Source: Euglena gracilis (taxonomy: Eukaryota; Euglenida; Euglenophyceae; Euglenales). Taken from it: DNA of 64,000 nucleotides. The number at the start of each line of letters is the position of its first letter. Within the stretch, counting starts at the first letter, position 1. The stretch is taken from contig CP154954.1 of the NCBI GenBank assembly GCA_039621445.1, positions 77,076,073 to 77,140,072 of the forward strand, given 5' to 3'. The position numbers were made by a program, and so were the translations under genes. Shown here one piece after another: positions 63,859 to 64,000 of this stretch. The notes under the pieces were generated by a model that saw nothing but the letters and a program-made list of their open reading frames with translations, was not told the DNA's origin and made no database searches.

Positions 63859-63864
63859 AATAAA
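63859..63864 (+). terminator. AATAAA polyadenylation signal candidate
   Basis: AATAAA followed by AGCATTATGTTGTTTTGCTC (GT-rich). It is the only such hexamer just downstream of the last exon-like frame, so it may end the Kelch transcript. This is weak evidence by itself. Confidence 0.3.
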
Positions 63865-64000
63865 AAGCATTATGTTGTTTTGCTCACTGCTGCACAATTA
63901 GAGGATAAGGGTGCATAAACCAACAAACCACCCCTCTCACCTCGCTCAATTCACATCCCGCCCAACAAGGGCTTGTCGAGAATCCACGCAACCTTATTGA

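Overview
This is a eukaryotic nuclear window. Short, GC-rich exons with strong G/C in third codon positions are separated by introns of a few hundred to several thousand bases that are full of homopolymer G/C tracts, microsatellites and inverted-repeat elements. There is no bacterial gene layout, and almost every long open frame is low-complexity or a shadow of a repeat. The lineage cannot be fixed from sequence alone. A tubulin tyrosine ligase-like gene argues for modified microtubules, probably a cilium or flagellum; a protist or alga with a large genome fits, but this is inference.

Layout, all genes on the + strand. (1) About 852-16083: the 3' part of a TTLL-family tubulin polyglutamylase gene. 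It reads through eleven or twelve exons that join in phase, apart from the first, and ends in a stop at 16081-16083. (2) 18656-24880: a partial model of an unrecognised gene (possible start ATG at 18656, an exon with an HxD motif, a terminal-looking exon). (3) 24960-27830: a decayed Ty3/gypsy-type retrotransposon (protease, half of the RT, RNase H). (4) 28410-33038: scattered exons of a possible membrane protein gene. (5) 33-49 kb: almost entirely repeats, with a few isolated exon candidates (35730, 42010, 44873, 45847). (6) 49926 to at least 63623: a multi-exon Kelch-repeat protein gene.

Mobile DNA dominates. Nine elements have terminal inverted repeats beginning CAGG or TAGG and identical or one-mismatch 8-bp flanking duplications, as hAT-superfamily nonautonomous elements do. 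At least five terminal-repeat subfamilies are present. One element (10490-11154) sits inside a TTLL coding exon. The frame is restored if a GT and an AG inside its own terminal repeats are used for splicing, so it behaves like a transposon-born intron (introner). Two larger elements (4192-7188 and 55173-57832) share related terminal repeats, have 5-bp duplications, and carry arrays of hairpins built on the palindromic core GCGCAAATGCGC.

A small hairpin of the type GGCGC-TTC-GCGCC recurs more than fifteen times across unrelated repeats, with paired base changes that keep the stem. Together with the introner-like insertion and the hairpin-array elements, it is the most interesting structure here. 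No tRNA, rRNA or CRISPR was recognised.
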